A DNA stretch of 51,186 nt, from contig PBKS01000007.1 in assembly GCA_002722155.1 (NCBI GenBank), positions 1-51,186 on the forward strand. Reading direction: 5' to 3'. The stretch's first letter is position 1, and every line of letters begins with the position of its first letter. Positions 26,762 to 36,851 of this stretch are shown here, piece by piece. The stretch is from Chloroflexota bacterium. Its GTDB lineage: Bacteria; Chloroflexota; Dehalococcoidia; Lucifugimonadales; UBA826. The notes under the pieces are model-generated. The model was not told the origin of the DNA and ran no database searches. It worked only from the letters and a program-made list of their open reading frames with translations. Made by a program: the position numbers and the translations under genes.

Positions 26762-29700
26762 ATGGCTCAACCTGGAAACGATTTCGACGCAATATCAATT
26801 TCGCTAGCATCTCCTAACGATGTCCAAAGATGGTCATGGGGAGAAGTAACTAAACCTGAGACAATTAACTACAGGACTTTAAGGCCTGAAAAAGATGGTT
26901 TGTTCTGCGAAAGAATTTTTGGTCCAACGAAAGACTGGGAATGCTACTGTGGAAAATACAAAAAGATTAGGTTCAGAGGTGTCACATGTGACCGTTGTGG
27001 GGTAGAAGTTGCTAGGTCAAAGGTTAGAAGAGAAAGGATGGGACATATTGAACTTGCCGCACCGGTTGCTCACATATGGTTTTCCAAAGGAACTCCAAGC
27101 CGTCTCGGTCTGTTATTAGATTTATCTCCGAGAAATTTGGACAGGGTACTGTACTTTGCGCAATATTTAGTAACAGATGTGGATCAAGAATTAAAAGGTC
27201 AATTGCTCGAGCAGCTACATTCCAATCTGGAAGAAAAAACTCTTGAAAAGGAATCGAAAATTCAGACTGATGAGAACAGTCTGACCGAAGAATATGAAAA
27301 ACAAATTGAGTCTCTGAAAGCTCCTATAGCAGATGAGGAAGAGGCCCCAACGGATGAATCAGTAGAAACTTTGGCGAAAATAGAAGAACTCGAAAAAGAA
27401 CGGGATCAGAAAATCGCTGAGATTGTAAACGATATTAACGAAGAATTTGAAGAAATACTAAATAATATCGAAGGCCAGATTTCTTCTCTTGAAGAAATTG
27501 AGGTGACTAGATTATTAACTGAAACCCAATATAGAGATAATCGAGATAACTTCCCTGGAGTTTTCCAGGCAGGAATGGGGGCAGAATCCGTATTATACGT
27601 CCTGCAAAACCATATCGATCTTGATGAAGTAAGAGATGAACTTCAGGAGGAGATGCAATCTACCTCAGGCCAAAGAAGGAAAAAAGCGATCAAGCGACTT
27701 CGGGTTGTCGAATCCTTCAGAAAAAGTACAAACAAACCCGAATGGATGATACTCACCAATCTACCGGTTCTACCTCCCGACCTAAGGCCCATGGTGCAAT
27801 TGGATGGTGGTCGATTTGCAACCAGTGACCTGAATGACCTATATAGAAGGGTCATAAACCGAAACAATAGGCTAAGCAGACTGATTGAATTACAAGCACC
27901 TGAGATTATCATAAGAAACGAAAAGCGCATGTTGCAAGAGTCAGTAGACGCTTTAATTGATAATGGAAGAAGAGGTAGAGCTGTAGCAGGCAGCCATAAC
28001 CACAAGTTAAAATCCCTGTCTGATCTTTTACGGGGTAAGCAGGGCCGCTTCAGACAAAACCTACTCGGCAAACGTGTTGATTACAGCGGAAGGTCCGTGA
28101 TCATCGCCGGGCCTGAATTAAAGCTCCATCAGTGCGGTTTACCTAGGCGTATGGCCTTAGAATTATTCAAACCTTTTGTGATGCATCGTCTAGTTCTAAA
28201 AGGCTATGCCCACAACATAAGAAGTGCCAAAAGGTTAGCGGAGCGTAACCGATCCGAAGTTTGGGAAATACTAGGAGACGTCGTGAAAGAACGACCTGTC
28301 TTACTAAATCGGGCTCCTACTCTTCATAGACTTGGAATCCAAGCATTTGAACCAGTACTGATAGAGGGTAGCGCTATAAGGGTCCACCCATTGGTGTGCA
28401 CTGCCTTCAACGCAGATTTTGACGGAGACCAGATGGCAGTACATGTACCTCTGTCAAGGATAGCTGTCCTCGAGGCCAGAAAACTAATGTTGAGTACATT
28501 CAACATGCTAGCCCCTAGTTCAGGAGAACCTATCGTCACCCCGTCTCTGGATATGGTGCTCGGATGCTACTACATGACGTCAATCGATGAAAATGCCCAC
28601 GGAATAGGAAAAAGGTTCAGCAATTTTGATGATGCCATACTGGCCCATGAGGTAGGTGCAATCGACCTAAGGGCTCCCATACACGCTAGAAATGGGTCGG
28701 GCGACTTAATCGACACAACGGTAGGGCGAATTTTGTTCAACGGTGTATTGCCTGAAAACCTACCTTACGTAAACGAAGAAGTAGAAAGAAATAAGTTAAA
28801 AGAAATAACTGGACACTGTTTCCGACTACTTGGAAACGAAGAGGCGGCCGTAGTTTTAGATGACATAAAGAATCTAGGATTCAAAAATTCCTCCAAATCG
28901 GGTGTATCCATTGCCATAAATGACGTAAAAGTATCGACTAAGAAATCAGGGATAGTCAGTGAGGCTGAAGTGGCGGTCAGCCAACTTGAAGAACAATACA
29001 TGGACGGTTTGATAACTGAAGATGAACGCTACAATGCGACTGTCAGAATATGGACCGATGCCAATGACAAATTGACCCAGGTCATCGCTGAAGATCTACC
29101 TAATTATGGTGGAATCTATATGATGGCTAATTCTGGAGCAAAAGGCAACATAGCCCAAATCAGACAGATGGCAGGGATGAGAGGTTTAATGTCAAACCCA
29201 CGAGGTAGGATTATTGATAGACCCATTAAATCGAACTTCAGGGAAGGCCTGACCGTGTTAGAGTATTTCATATCCACACATGGAGCCAGAAAAGGATTGG
29301 CTGACACCGCCTTAAGAACAGCTGATAGCGGTTATCTCACCAGGAGACTTATTGATGTAGCGCAAGAAGTAATCATCACTATAGAGGACTGCGGTGTCAG
29401 TAACGGTGTCACCGTAGAAGATTATCAGGATGACACTCTTAAAGATTTATTCTACGATCGAATAAAATACAGATATACAGCCAATCCAATCGCTAACCCA
29501 GAAACCGGTGAAGTAATAATAGATGCTAACCAACCATTGAGGGAAGATGACATTGAAGTTCTAAGAGATGCGGAGATTACAGTTGTGGAGGTCAGATCAC
29601 CTCTGTCGTGCCAAGCTGAAAAAGGACTTTGCAAAATGTGCTATGGCCTTTCACTGGCTAATTTACAACCAATAATGATTGGAGACGCAGTAGGAATAAT

Positions 29701-30808
29701 AGCTGCACAAAGTATCGGTGAACCGGGCACCCAATTGACTATGCGTACCTTTCATACGGGTGGCGTAGCTGGTGCTGATATTACAAGTGGTTTGCCCAGG
29801 GTAGAGGAATTGTTTGAAGCAAGATCTCCAAGGGGCGCTGCAGTTCTATCAGAGATATCAGGAAAAGCTGAAATTATTGAAACTCCAGAAGGTCGCACAG
29901 CCCGAATAATTAATTCTGAGGAACTCATCGACGAATATACTTTGGAAGGCTACAAGGCCTTAGTAAAGAACGGAACCACCGTCATAATAGGTACACCAAT
30001 AGCCGAGTCAAAGGACTCAAACGACGATTCAATGATTCACGCCCGGAATTCAGGCACCGTGGGGATTGACGGCAATATAATAACGATAACATGGACAGAC
30101 GAAGAGCAAAGAGAATATTCAATTCCAGCAGCCTCGCACATAGAAATAAATGCTGGAGATGAAGTTGAAGCAGGGGATGCAATCACAGCAGGACCAAAAA
30201 ACCCTCAGCAAATTTTGGAAATACAAGGAAGGGAAGCAGTCCAATCCTATTTAATTGAGGAAGTTCAAAAAGTATACCGCTCCCAAGGTGTACCAATTCA
30301 TGATAAACATATAGAAACGATAATTCGACAGATGTTACGGAGAGTACAAATCAATGAGGCTGGTGATACAGAGTTCCTACCAGGTGATCCAATGGATAGA
30401 AAGGAATTTGAAGAAAAAAACGGCGAAGTTATAGCCGAAGGGGGCGATCCAGCTACCGCAGTCCCCATATTGTTAGGTATCACGCGAGCCTCACTCCATA
30501 TGGACAGTTTCCTAGCTGCTGCCTCATTCCAAGAAACTACGAGAGTGCTGACTGAGTCAGCAGTTACTGGAAGGAGGGATGTGCTATCTGGATTAAAAGA
30601 AAATGTTATTATCGGGAGGCTTATACCAGCGCGATATGACATAACTGAGGAAGGCCGCGAAAAATTAGGGGTTGCTGAATTAGACAAAATGTTTGATATG
30701 GAAGGGCTCCCTGAATCCCCTCCTCCTCCTGCCTTGGAGGATGGTTCAGAAATATCTATCCTAGACACTGACATCTCCACCATGGAGGAGCCACAAGAGT
30801 TACTGTAA
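26762..30808 (+). CDS. rpoC: DNA-directed RNA polymerase beta' subunit
   Basis: A 1348-residue beta' subunit carrying the catalytic magnesium. The N-terminal zinc site is C61, C63, C76 and C79; the active-site motif NADFDGDQ gives D552, D554 and D556; the bridge-helix/trigger-loop region is [19 protein letters not shown]; a second zinc cluster is C-x6-C-x2-C in [13 protein letters not shown]. Residues ~150-240 form a highly charged coiled-coil insertion within the clamp. GGAG lies 8 bases upstream of the ATG. The gene is co-transcribed with rpoB. Confidence 0.98.
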   Translation: MAQPGNDFDAISISLASPNDVQRWSWGEVTKPETINYRTLRPEKDGLFCERIFGPTKDWECYCGKYKKIRFRGVTCDRCGVEVARSKVRRERMGHIELAAPVAHIWFSKGTPSRLGLLLDLSPRNLDRVLYFAQYLVTDVDQELKGQLLEQLHSNLEEKTLEKESKIQTDENSLTEEYEKQIESLKAPIADEEEAPTDESVETLAKIEELEKERDQKIAEIVNDINEEFEEILNNIEGQISSLEEIEVTRLLTETQYRDNRDNFPGVFQAGMGAESVLYVLQNHIDLDEVRDELQEEMQSTSGQRRKKAIKRLRVVESFRKSTNKPEWMILTNLPVLPPDLRPMVQLDGGRFATSDLNDLYRRVINRNNRLSRLIELQAPEIIIRNEKRMLQESVDALIDNGRRGRAVAGSHNHKLKSLSDLLRGKQGRFRQNLLGKRVDYSGRSVIIAGPELKLHQCGLPRRMALELFKPFVMHRLVLKGYAHNIRSAKRLAERNRSEVWEILGDVVKERPVLLNRAPTLHRLGIQAFEPVLIEGSAIRVHPLVCTAFNADFDGDQMAVHVPLSRIAVLEARKLMLSTFNMLAPSSGEPIVTPSLDMVLGCYYMTSIDENAHGIGKRFSNFDDAILAHEVGAIDLRAPIHARNGSGDLIDTTVGRILFNGVLPENLPYVNEEVERNKLKEITGHCFRLLGNEEAAVVLDDIKNLGFKNSSKSGVSIAINDVKVSTKKSGIVSEAEVAVSQLEEQYMDGLITEDERYNATVRIWTDANDKLTQVIAEDLPNYGGIYMMANSGAKGNIAQIRQMAGMRGLMSNPRGRIIDRPIKSNFREGLTVLEYFISTHGARKGLADTALRTADSGYLTRRLIDVAQEVIITIEDCGVSNGVTVEDYQDDTLKDLFYDRIKYRYTANPIANPETGEVIIDANQPLREDDIEVLRDAEITVVEVRSPLSCQAEKGLCKMCYGLSLANLQPIMIGDAVGIIAAQSIGEPGTQLTMRTFHTGGVAGADITSGLPRVEELFEARSPRGAAVLSEISGKAEIIETPEGRTARIINSEELIDEYTLEGYKALVKNGTTVIIGTPIAESKDSNDDSMIHARNSGTVGIDGNIITITWTDEEQREYSIPAASHIEINAGDEVEAGDAITAGPKNPQQILEIQGREAVQSYLIEEVQKVYRSQGVPIHDKHIETIIRQMLRRVQINEAGDTEFLPGDPMDRKEFEEKNGEVIAEGGDPATAVPILLGITRASLHMDSFLAAASFQETTRVLTESAVTGRRDVLSGLKENVIIGRLIPARYDITEEGREKLGVAELDKMFDMEGLPESPPPPALEDGSEISILDTDISTMEEPQELL

Positions 30809-30825
30809 AAATAGATTCGATCTAA

Positions 30826-30862
30826 TTGACAAACCAGTCCCTGCCATGGTTTTATGGGACTG
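30826..30862 (+). promoter_or_regulatory. Candidate promoter for the btu transcript, with overlapping inverted repeat
   Basis: A perfect TTGACA (30826-30831) is followed after 18 bases by TTTTAT (30850-30855), about 30 bases before the cobalamin riboswitch core. A 7-bp inverted repeat, CAGTCCC (30835-30841) with GGGACTG (30856-30862), brackets the spacer and -10. It lacks a T-run, so it is not a convincing rpoC terminator. Confidence 0.45.
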
Positions 30863-30883
30863 TTAAAAACTGAAAACAAAAAT

Positions 30884-31035
30884 GGTACAAGTGCCCTTCA
30901 GGGTTTAAAAGAGGAAGTCGGTCAAAATCCGACACTGTCCCGCAACGGTAGGCTTAAAAAGCAAGTCCGGTCAACCACTAAGTGCCACTATCTAGGTCTT
31001 CGCGGAAAGGCCGGGTTGAGCTAATGACTTTCCCC
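30884..31035 (+). ncRNA. Cobalamin (B12) riboswitch
   Basis: The core blocks of an adenosyl/hydroxocobalamin aptamer occur in order: GAGGAAGTCGGTCAAAATCC, the conserved CTGTCCCGCAACGGTA (around 30935-30951), and a B12-box-like AAGTCCGGTCAACCACTAAG followed by GTGCCAC. Arms pair as expected, for example GTCGG with CCGAC. It lies directly upstream of btuF-C-D and ends in an intrinsic terminator, so cobalamin binding should switch off the uptake operon. The 5' and 3' limits are approximate. Confidence 0.9.
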
Positions 31036-31039
31036 GCCG

Positions 31040-31067
31040 GCCCACAGAGATGTGGGCTTTTTATTTT
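31040..31067 (+). terminator. Riboswitch-linked intrinsic terminator
   Basis: GCCCACA (31040-31046), a GAGA tetraloop, TGTGGGC (31051-31057), then TTTTTATTTT. This is the expression platform of the cobalamin riboswitch, located between the aptamer and the btuF start. An ATG at 31050 falls inside the loop and is not a start codon. Confidence 0.88.
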
Positions 31068-31109
31068 CCTGCTATAGATCTTAGAAAATTTTATAGCGAG
31101 GAAAATAAC

Positions 31110-32192
31110 TTGATTAGACCCGTTTTTCTATTATTGACTTTATCCCTGACATTAATTCTAAGTACAGTTTCTTGTACCAACGGAGCTGTTCCTGAAAGCC
31201 CTAAGCTTGCCTCCCCTGCCCCAACGCCAATACCTATTCCTACTAAATTCTACTCTCAAACAATGCCGGCAACTCCTTTGCCCGCCCCAACACCCTTGGT
31301 AAATACGGAAGAAATAACTTCTCCTATAAACGAAAATGTAGGAAAAGTTGTCCATGACACCCTACCCGTAGAGAAATCCTCTGAAAAGATCTTTGTGAAA
31401 TTTCCTCTAACAATCCTAGACAGGGAAGAAAAGCCATTAACATTCACAGAACCGCCTGAACGAATAGTTGTCTATGATGCCGCAGCAGTAGAAACCATTT
31501 TTGCAATTGGTCAAGGACACAGAATTATCGGTACCCACAGCTGGGTATCATACCCTGAAGAATCAGAAAAAATTGAGAAGGTAGGAGACGCCTTCAATAT
31601 GGATATTGAACGTATTGTGGCCTTGGATCCTGATTTAGTATTTTTATTCTATCCAACCTTTAAACAAGAGTTAGAAAAAGCCGGATTAAAAGTTCTCTTG
31701 CTGGAATCAGTTGACGATGACTTAAGAAAAATGGCAAATACTTTCAGAATTTGGGGACAAATCACAAATGCTCCCAACGAAGCGGAACTATTGGCAAAAG
31801 ATTTCGAAAATAGGGTCATGCAAATTGAATCTATTTTAGCTCCTTACGATTCTGGTCCATCAGTTTTCCAAGACGTAGGCGATCTTTGGACCCCGGGTGA
31901 TAACACCCTCATGGGAAGTGTATTCAACTTGCTGAAACTCCAGAATATAAGCCATGACGTGGCGAACTACGGTCAACTAAGTCCTGAAGTGATAATTGAT
32001 AGAAATCCTCAAATCCTTATCAGTTCGAATCCAGATTCAATTTACCAAAACTCTGCCTTCCAAGAGTTATTGCCAGTCAAAAACAATTCTATTTTCAAAT
32101 CAAACGACGATTACCTTAGTATATCTGGACCAAGGTTTATATTAGGGGTAGAAGAACTCGCACTTGAATTTTACCCAGGGCTTTTCAAATAA
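31110..32192 (+). CDS. btuF: Cobalamin ABC transporter substrate-binding lipoprotein
   Basis: A 360-residue class III periplasmic-type binding protein. From TTG 31110 (GAGG 8 bases upstream) it begins with a hydrophobic signal and a cysteine after STVS, fitting a lipoprotein anchored outside the membrane; a ~60-residue Pro/Thr-rich linker follows. The Peripla_BP_2 fold is shown by PPERIVVYDAAAVETIFAIGQG, IVALDPDLVFLF and PEVIIDRNPQILISSN. The upstream B12 riboswitch and the downstream permease and ATPase identify cobalamin (or another corrinoid) as the likely ligand; without that context it could be read as a heme or siderophore binder. Confidence 0.85.
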   Translation: MIRPVFLLLTLSLTLILSTVSCTNGAVPESPKLASPAPTPIPIPTKFYSQTMPATPLPAPTPLVNTEEITSPINENVGKVVHDTLPVEKSSEKIFVKFPLTILDREEKPLTFTEPPERIVVYDAAAVETIFAIGQGHRIIGTHSWVSYPEESEKIEKVGDAFNMDIERIVALDPDLVFLFYPTFKQELEKAGLKVLLLESVDDDLRKMANTFRIWGQITNAPNEAELLAKDFENRVMQIESILAPYDSGPSVFQDVGDLWTPGDNTLMGSVFNLLKLQNISHDVANYGQLSPEVIIDRNPQILISSNPDSIYQNSAFQELLPVKNNSIFKSNDDYLSISGPRFILGVEELALEFYPGLFK

Positions 32193-32197
32193 GACCC

Positions 32198-33268
32198 ATG
32201 TCAGATAACTCTACCAGAGAATTGGTTTCCATCTATAAATATCCTTGGACTCATATAATTACAGGCATATTTATAGCTTTTATTTGTACCGTTGTCGCAG
32301 TCGCCATTGGCTCCGTATATATACCTGTCACATCAGTAATTACTATCATCTTTTCAAAATTGGATGTTTTTCAACAACAAGAACAAATAAGCTCATCGTG
32401 GCACACAATAATCTGGAACATTCGTTTCCCAAGGGTTGTTCTCGCTCTCCTAGTAGGTGCCTCTCTCGGCATTTCTGGAGCAACGTATCAAGGTCTCTTT
32501 AAAAATCCTCTGGCGGATCCATATCTCATAGGAGTAGCATCAGGAGCTTCACTTGGAGCTACGATAGTCTTCCTCACTGGAGTACCATTTACATACGGAT
32601 ATTTTAGCTTTCTGCCTTTGGCTTCATTTTGCGGGGGACTGGCTGCAGTTTGTTTGGCTTACCTAATTTCCATCAAGTCGGGCGACACTCAATTATCTAC
32701 CCTCCTATTAGCAGGCATAGCAATAGGAGCTTTTGCCACCGCAATAACAGGAATCCTCATGCTGAGCAGTGATCCTGATTTGAGACCCCTATTGAGCTGG
32801 CTTATGGGAGGATTTATAAGAGCCCAATGGTCTCATTCTATATTGATAATTCCCTATATGACCATAGGAATAATATTTATTTTAGGTTACAGCCGTGTCC
32901 TAAACACAATGCAACTTGAAGAATATTACTCTGAATCGTTGGGAGTGGACGTGGAGAAAGCTAAGAGAGTGCTAATAATATCCGCTACCCTGATGACCGC
33001 AGTTGCTGTCTCATTTAGCGGCCTAATTGGATTTGTAGGATTGGTAGCTCCTCATGTAGTAAGACTGCTATGGGGCACAGATTATAGAACTATTTTACCG
33101 CTTTCAGGAATAGCCGGTGCCACATTCTTAGTTATTGCCGACCTAGCAGCTAGGACAGTGGTAAGTCCAGTTGAATTACCAGTTGGAATAATAACAGCGT
33201 TAGTAGGATCTCCTTTTTTCGTTTACCTGTTACTCAAGGCTAAAAGAAGGGCGGGAAATGGCTATTAA
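32198..33268 (+). CDS. btuC: Cobalamin ABC transporter permease (FecCD family)
   Basis: A 356-residue permease of the BtuC/FecCD family with about ten membrane helices. Family motifs are IRFPRVVLALLVGASLGISGATYQGLFKNPLADPYLIGVASGASLGA near the N-terminus, LSWLMGGFIRAQW, the cytoplasmic coupling-helix region SLGVDVEKAKR, and SFSGLIGFVGLVAPHVVRLLWGTDYR. It starts 5 bases after btuF and ends overlapping btuD by 11 bases, so the three are translated as one operon under the riboswitch. Confidence 0.9.
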   Translation: MSDNSTRELVSIYKYPWTHIITGIFIAFICTVVAVAIGSVYIPVTSVITIIFSKLDVFQQQEQISSSWHTIIWNIRFPRVVLALLVGASLGISGATYQGLFKNPLADPYLIGVASGASLGATIVFLTGVPFTYGYFSFLPLASFCGGLAAVCLAYLISIKSGDTQLSTLLLAGIAIGAFATAITGILMLSSDPDLRPLLSWLMGGFIRAQWSHSILIIPYMTIGIIFILGYSRVLNTMQLEEYYSESLGVDVEKAKRVLIISATLMTAVAVSFSGLIGFVGLVAPHVVRLLWGTDYRTILPLSGIAGATFLVIADLAARTVVSPVELPVGIITALVGSPFFVYLLLKAKRRAGNGY

Positions 33269-34031
33269 CATAAAAGACGTTTCATTCAATTATGGATCCC
33301 CGCAGATAATAAAAGGGATTAATTTGTATCTAAAGCCAGGGCAATTAGTTTCTTTAGTAGGCCCCAACGGAGCTGGAAAAACCACCCTTCTGAAGCTAAT
33401 TTGCGGGACTTTAAAACCTACCACGGGTGAAATATATATACAGGATCGACCAGGGGAGACTTTTACAAAAAAGGAAAGAGCATCCAAAGTATCATTAGTT
33501 CCTCAAAACCCGAAACTACCGGAAGAAATGAAGGTTTCAGATTTTGTAATGCTGGGGCGCAATCCTCATCTGGGACTACTTGAATGGGAATCGGCAAAAG
33601 ATTTTCAAGTTGCCGGCGAAGCAATTCAGCTAACAGAGATAGGTCACCTATTAGAAAGAAAATTAGGTGAAATTTCTGGTGGGGAAAGACAAAGAGTCAT
33701 GCTAGCTCTGGCGATGACACAGGGCTCACCAATAATGCTCCTAGATGAACCAACTGCTAGCTTGGATATATCGCATCAAATGAAAGTAATGAAGTTGATA
33801 AAAAAAATACATGGTCAAAGGCGATTAAATGCAGTAACCGTTTTGGCTATTCATGATTTGAATATCGCTGCTCAATTTAGCGATCGCGTTATCCTATTTT
33901 CAGAAGGTAATGTAGCAATAGATGGAACCCCGAAACAAGTGTTGACAAAAGACAACATTAAAGAAATATACGGTTCACAGGTAACAGTAATGAGTCATCC
34001 TGAACATGGGTCCCCTCTAATAATTTCCTAG
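33258..34031 (+). CDS. btuD: Cobalamin ABC transporter ATP-binding protein
   Basis: A 257-residue ATPase of the FecE/BtuD type that powers import through BtuC. Walker A GPNGAGKTT, Q-loop VPQNPKLP, signature SGGERQR, Walker B IMLLDEPTASLD and switch His in AIHDLN are all intact. It overlaps the btuC end by 11 bases. Gene end faces a minus-strand carbonic anhydrase gene with an 8-base gap. Confidence 0.9.
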   Translation: MAINIKDVSFNYGSPQIIKGINLYLKPGQLVSLVGPNGAGKTTLLKLICGTLKPTTGEIYIQDRPGETFTKKERASKVSLVPQNPKLPEEMKVSDFVMLGRNPHLGLLEWESAKDFQVAGEAIQLTEIGHLLERKLGEISGGERQRVMLALAMTQGSPIMLLDEPTASLDISHQMKVMKLIKKIHGQRRLNAVTVLAIHDLNIAAQFSDRVILFSEGNVAIDGTPKQVLTKDNIKEIYGSQVTVMSHPEHGSPLIIS

Positions 34032-34039
34032 ACCAGTTT

Positions 34040-34564
34040 TTATTCCAAATTTCCTTGCCCTTTGTATTCTTTAGCCTTGTTAAGATAAATGTCAGCTGTT
34101 TCTTCCTGGAGATCTATATGCTTTTGTTGCACCTCCCCTCTCACTCTTCCTGGCATACCCACAGCAATGGATTTTTCTGGTATATCCATATTTTCCAGTA
34201 ACATAGCCCCCGACCCCACAATACTATTCTTACCAATAATAACCCCATCGTTTATTATAGATCCATTCCCGATAAGTGATAGGTTGCCAATATATTTAGC
34301 GTGACACATGACTCTGTGTCCTATCGTAACGTAGTCCCCTATTTCAATATCATCATCCCCATGGACCACCGAATTATCCTGAATGTTTGTGTATTTCCCT
34401 ATTGTCACCTTCCCACTATCCCCTCTGATGACAGTTCCAGGCCATATACTAGATCCTTCCCCTATTTCAACATCCCCAACAACATAGGCGGCTTCACTAA
34501 TAAAAGCACTCGGGTGCACTAACGGCTTTTTATCTCCTAGATTTCTAATCAAGATGTCCTCCAT
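34040..34564 (-). CDS. Gamma-class carbonic anhydrase family protein
   Basis: A 174-residue left-handed beta-helix (hexapeptide-repeat) protein. The three zinc-ligand histidines of gamma-carbonic anhydrases can be placed: H68 (SVVHGD), H83 (IGHRV) and H88 (MCHAK). R47 and D49 in VIRGDS and Q62-D63 in IQDNS also fit. Family members hydrate CO2 or, in some (YrdA, PaaY), have other hydrolase roles. In this window a decarboxylase pump and a carboxylating LarB give it possible partners, but nothing directly links them. Minus strand, convergent with btuD. Confidence 0.82.
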   Translation of the reverse strand: MEDILIRNLGDKKPLVHPSAFISEAAYVVGDVEIGEGSSIWPGTVIRGDSGKVTIGKYTNIQDNSVVHGDDDIEIGDYVTIGHRVMCHAKYIGNLSLIGNGSIINDGVIIGKNSIVGSGAMLLENMDIPEKSIAVGMPGRVRGEVQQKHIDLQEETADIYLNKAKEYKGQGNLE

Positions 34565-34629
34565 TAATTGTAAACTGGTAGAATAAAATCACTAATTAAG
34601 TATCGACTACAGCCAATTCTCTAATTATT

Positions 34630-35226
34630 ATGTCAAATAAATATGCTCCGGTGTTTATTAATTCCACCCATTTCACTTCGATAGCATTGATTATCTTGGT
34701 TTTTTTGTTTTTATCTTGTACTGGAGAATCTAATACAACTACCATCGTAATTCCAATGGAGAGTTCTATTCCCACGTCAGAAGCAACCCCTAAACAGCCA
34801 AAACAGAACTACACTCCTCCCTTAACAAAATCTATAACTCCGACGGCAACTCCAGAAGTAGAAGCCCTTTTCCTATATAGTCGTGGACTAAATCTTTTTA
34901 GGGCGGAAAAATTTATTGAATCTGTTAACGCTTTCTCCACCTTAATAAAAAGAATGCCCAATCTTGCTATAGCCTACAAATCTAGAGCAGCAGCCTACTA
35001 CCACATGGAAAAATTCGAGCTAGCCAAGAAAGATATAGAACAAGCACTTCTATTAGATGTGGATTTGGGAGGGGCCTATCTATATCTAGGTTTAATCCAC
35101 AAAAAAGAAGGAGATATTGAACTAGCACAAAAAAACCTGCAGATGGCTGTCAATTTGATTCACCCCATCAGGGAAACTGAAGAACTAAGAATAGCTGAAT
35201 CAGCCCTAGGAAACCTAAATAAATAA
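34630..35226 (+). CDS. TPR-repeat lipoprotein
   Basis: A 198-residue protein with an N-terminal membrane segment ending in FLFLSC, probably a lipidation cysteine, then a Thr/Pro-rich linker (residues 35-75). Two to three tetratricopeptide repeats follow: LFLYSRGLNLFRAEKFIESVNAF, LAIAYKSRAAAYYHMEKFELAKKDIEQAL and GAYLYLGLIHKKEGDIELAQKNLQMAV. It probably serves as a surface scaffold; no partner is evident. It shares the Ser/Thr/Pro linker style of the two solute-binding lipoproteins in this window. Confidence 0.72.
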   Translation: MSNKYAPVFINSTHFTSIALIILVFLFLSCTGESNTTTIVIPMESSIPTSEATPKQPKQNYTPPLTKSITPTATPEVEALFLYSRGLNLFRAEKFIESVNAFSTLIKRMPNLAIAYKSRAAAYYHMEKFELAKKDIEQALLLDVDLGGAYLYLGLIHKKEGDIELAQKNLQMAVNLIHPIRETEELRIAESALGNLNK

Positions 35227-35258
35227 GTCCAATTTCATTTATATATCTAAATAAATAT

Positions 35259-35654
35259 TCAGCGAATCGACAAGATTAAATCGCCTTCCGATATTTGATC
35301 CCCTTCTCGAGCCTTTACATCAACAACAGTGCCTTCAACATTTGATTGAAGAGTCTGCTGCATTTTCATCGATTCCAAAATTATTATGTCTTGCCCAACT
35401 ACCAATTTTTCTCCAATACTGACCAATATTGAAATTATCGTGCCGGGCATAGGGCTGTTAAATTGTGTCAAACTATTGTTTTTATTTTCCGGATCACGCA
35501 TTACATCCGAAGTAGTTAAACTGAATTCGGACGTAAAAGAAGAATTATCTAATTTGACTTCAAATCTTTCTCCATCCACTAATACCACAGCAGGATCAGA
35601 GTCCATATCCTGTATCTCCACCGTATACCAATGGTTTCCTATCCGGATCTTCAT
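35259..35654 (-). CDS. Biotin carboxyl carrier protein of an Na+-pump decarboxylase
   Basis: A 131-residue biotinyl carrier. The lipoyl/biotinyl domain occupies residues 65-131, with the biotin-attachment motif ESMKM (K97) and the NSPMPGTIISILVSIGEKVV-type strand before it. The N-terminal ~55 residues (MKIRIGNHWYTVEIQD) resemble the tail of pyruvate/oxaloacetate carboxylase alpha subunits. Its ATG directly abuts the stop of the beta subunit, so it works with that sodium pump, carrying the carboxyl group to it. Confidence 0.82.
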   Translation of the reverse strand: MKIRIGNHWYTVEIQDMDSDPAVVLVDGERFEVKLDNSSFTSEFSLTTSDVMRDPENKNNSLTQFNSPMPGTIISILVSIGEKLVVGQDIIILESMKMQQTLQSNVEGTVVDVKAREGDQISEGDLILSIR

Positions 35655-36818
35655 CTAATTCCCCACCAAAGATATGAAAACACCTGCTATTACCGCAGAT
35701 CCTATAACTCCTGCTACATTTGGACCCATCGCATGCGACAGTAAAAAATTATCTGGGTTAGCTTGTTGCCCAAGATGATGTGAAATACGAGCCGCCATTG
35801 GTACTGCTGAGACACCTGCTGACCCTATAAGTGGATTTATCTTTTCTTTAAGAAATAGGTTCATAATTTTTGCAAATAGTATGCCCCCAACAGTACCGCA
35901 GGAAAAAGCCAGAAATCCAAGAACCAGTATCACGATAGTTTGCCAATCGAATACTCTCTCAGCCGTAAGTTGAGTTCCTACGGTGATCATTAAAAATATT
36001 GTAGCTATATTCAAAATCTCATTGGTAGCAGATCTAGTCAATCTAGGCACTACTCCACTTTCCCGAAAAAGATTACCTATCATGAACATAGCTATCAGAG
36101 GAGCTGACTTGGGAACTACCAATATAATAATAATGAGAGCCACATTAGGGAAAATCAATTTCTCAAGCTTTGACACCTCCCTAAGGGGTCGCATGATTAT
36201 TTGCCTCTCTTTCTCGGTGGTAAAAAGTTTCATTAAGGGTGGTTGTATGAAAGCTACAGCGGCCATGTATGAGTAGGCTATAACGGCAGTAATACCCAAA
36301 AGGTCTGGTGCCAGCCGAGCAGATAAAAATATGGTTGTTGGGCCATCTGCTCCCCCAATAATTCCAATTGATGCAGCCTCTTCAATACCAAAGTTCATTC
36401 CTAGTGACCCTGCGAATAATGCTCCCCAAAAGGCCATGAAAATGCCAATCTGAGCTGCCGCTCCTAGAAGTAACGTCTTGGGATTGGCAATTACAGGACC
36501 AAAATCAGTCAAAGCACCAATTCCGAGGAAAATGATAGGAGGCAATAAATTCCAATAAGACAATCCATAGTGAAAAAATATACCGAAAATCCCTGCCGTT
36601 TGATTCAGAGAATCTGGATTAGGAGGTTCCAGTAGGCCTGTCAAAGGCATATTTGCAGCAATTATTCCCAATCCTATAGGCAGCAACTCGTATGGCTCCC
36701 AACCTTTCTTTATCGCAAGATATATGAAAGAGATACCAACGCATATCATGACTGCATCCCGCCAGTCTATGTTGGCTAGTCCTGTAGTTTTTATAAAGTC
36801 CAGAAGTTGTTCAATCAC
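35655..36818 (-). CDS. oadB: Sodium-translocating decarboxylase beta subunit (OadB type)
   Basis: A 387-residue membrane protein with about ten helices that decarboxylates carboxybiotin and pumps Na+ outward. Diagnostic segments are PIIFLGIGALTDFGPVIANP, the pore loop GIIGGADGPTTIFLSARLAPDLLG, and the C-terminal HLGQQANPDNFLLSHAMGPNVAGVIGSA. Members act in oxaloacetate, methylmalonyl-CoA, malonate or glutaconyl-CoA decarboxylases, and the beta subunit alone does not tell which. The gene sits between the gamma-like and biotin carrier genes; the alpha carboxyltransferase is not in the window. Confidence 0.9.
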   Translation of the reverse strand: MIEQLLDFIKTTGLANIDWRDAVMICVGISFIYLAIKKGWEPYELLPIGLGIIAANMPLTGLLEPPNPDSLNQTAGIFGIFFHYGLSYWNLLPPIIFLGIGALTDFGPVIANPKTLLLGAAAQIGIFMAFWGALFAGSLGMNFGIEEAASIGIIGGADGPTTIFLSARLAPDLLGITAVIAYSYMAAVAFIQPPLMKLFTTEKERQIIMRPLREVSKLEKLIFPNVALIIIILVVPKSAPLIAMFMIGNLFRESGVVPRLTRSATNEILNIATIFLMITVGTQLTAERVFDWQTIVILVLGFLAFSCGTVGGILFAKIMNLFLKEKINPLIGSAGVSAVPMAARISHHLGQQANPDNFLLSHAMGPNVAGVIGSAVIAGVFISLVGN

Positions 36819-36851
36819 CTCTAAACACCATTACCAATGAGAAGCAATTTA

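Noticed and set aside
30835-30862. Inverted repeat after rpoC as an intrinsic terminator
   Set aside because: No T-tract follows on the plus strand, and it overlaps a good promoter pair, so it is reported only with the promoter.
31050-31109. ATG 31050 as the start of the cobalamin-binding lipoprotein
   Set aside because: The ATG lies in the loop of the riboswitch terminator; TTG 31110 has a proper Shine-Dalgarno and gives a clean signal peptide.
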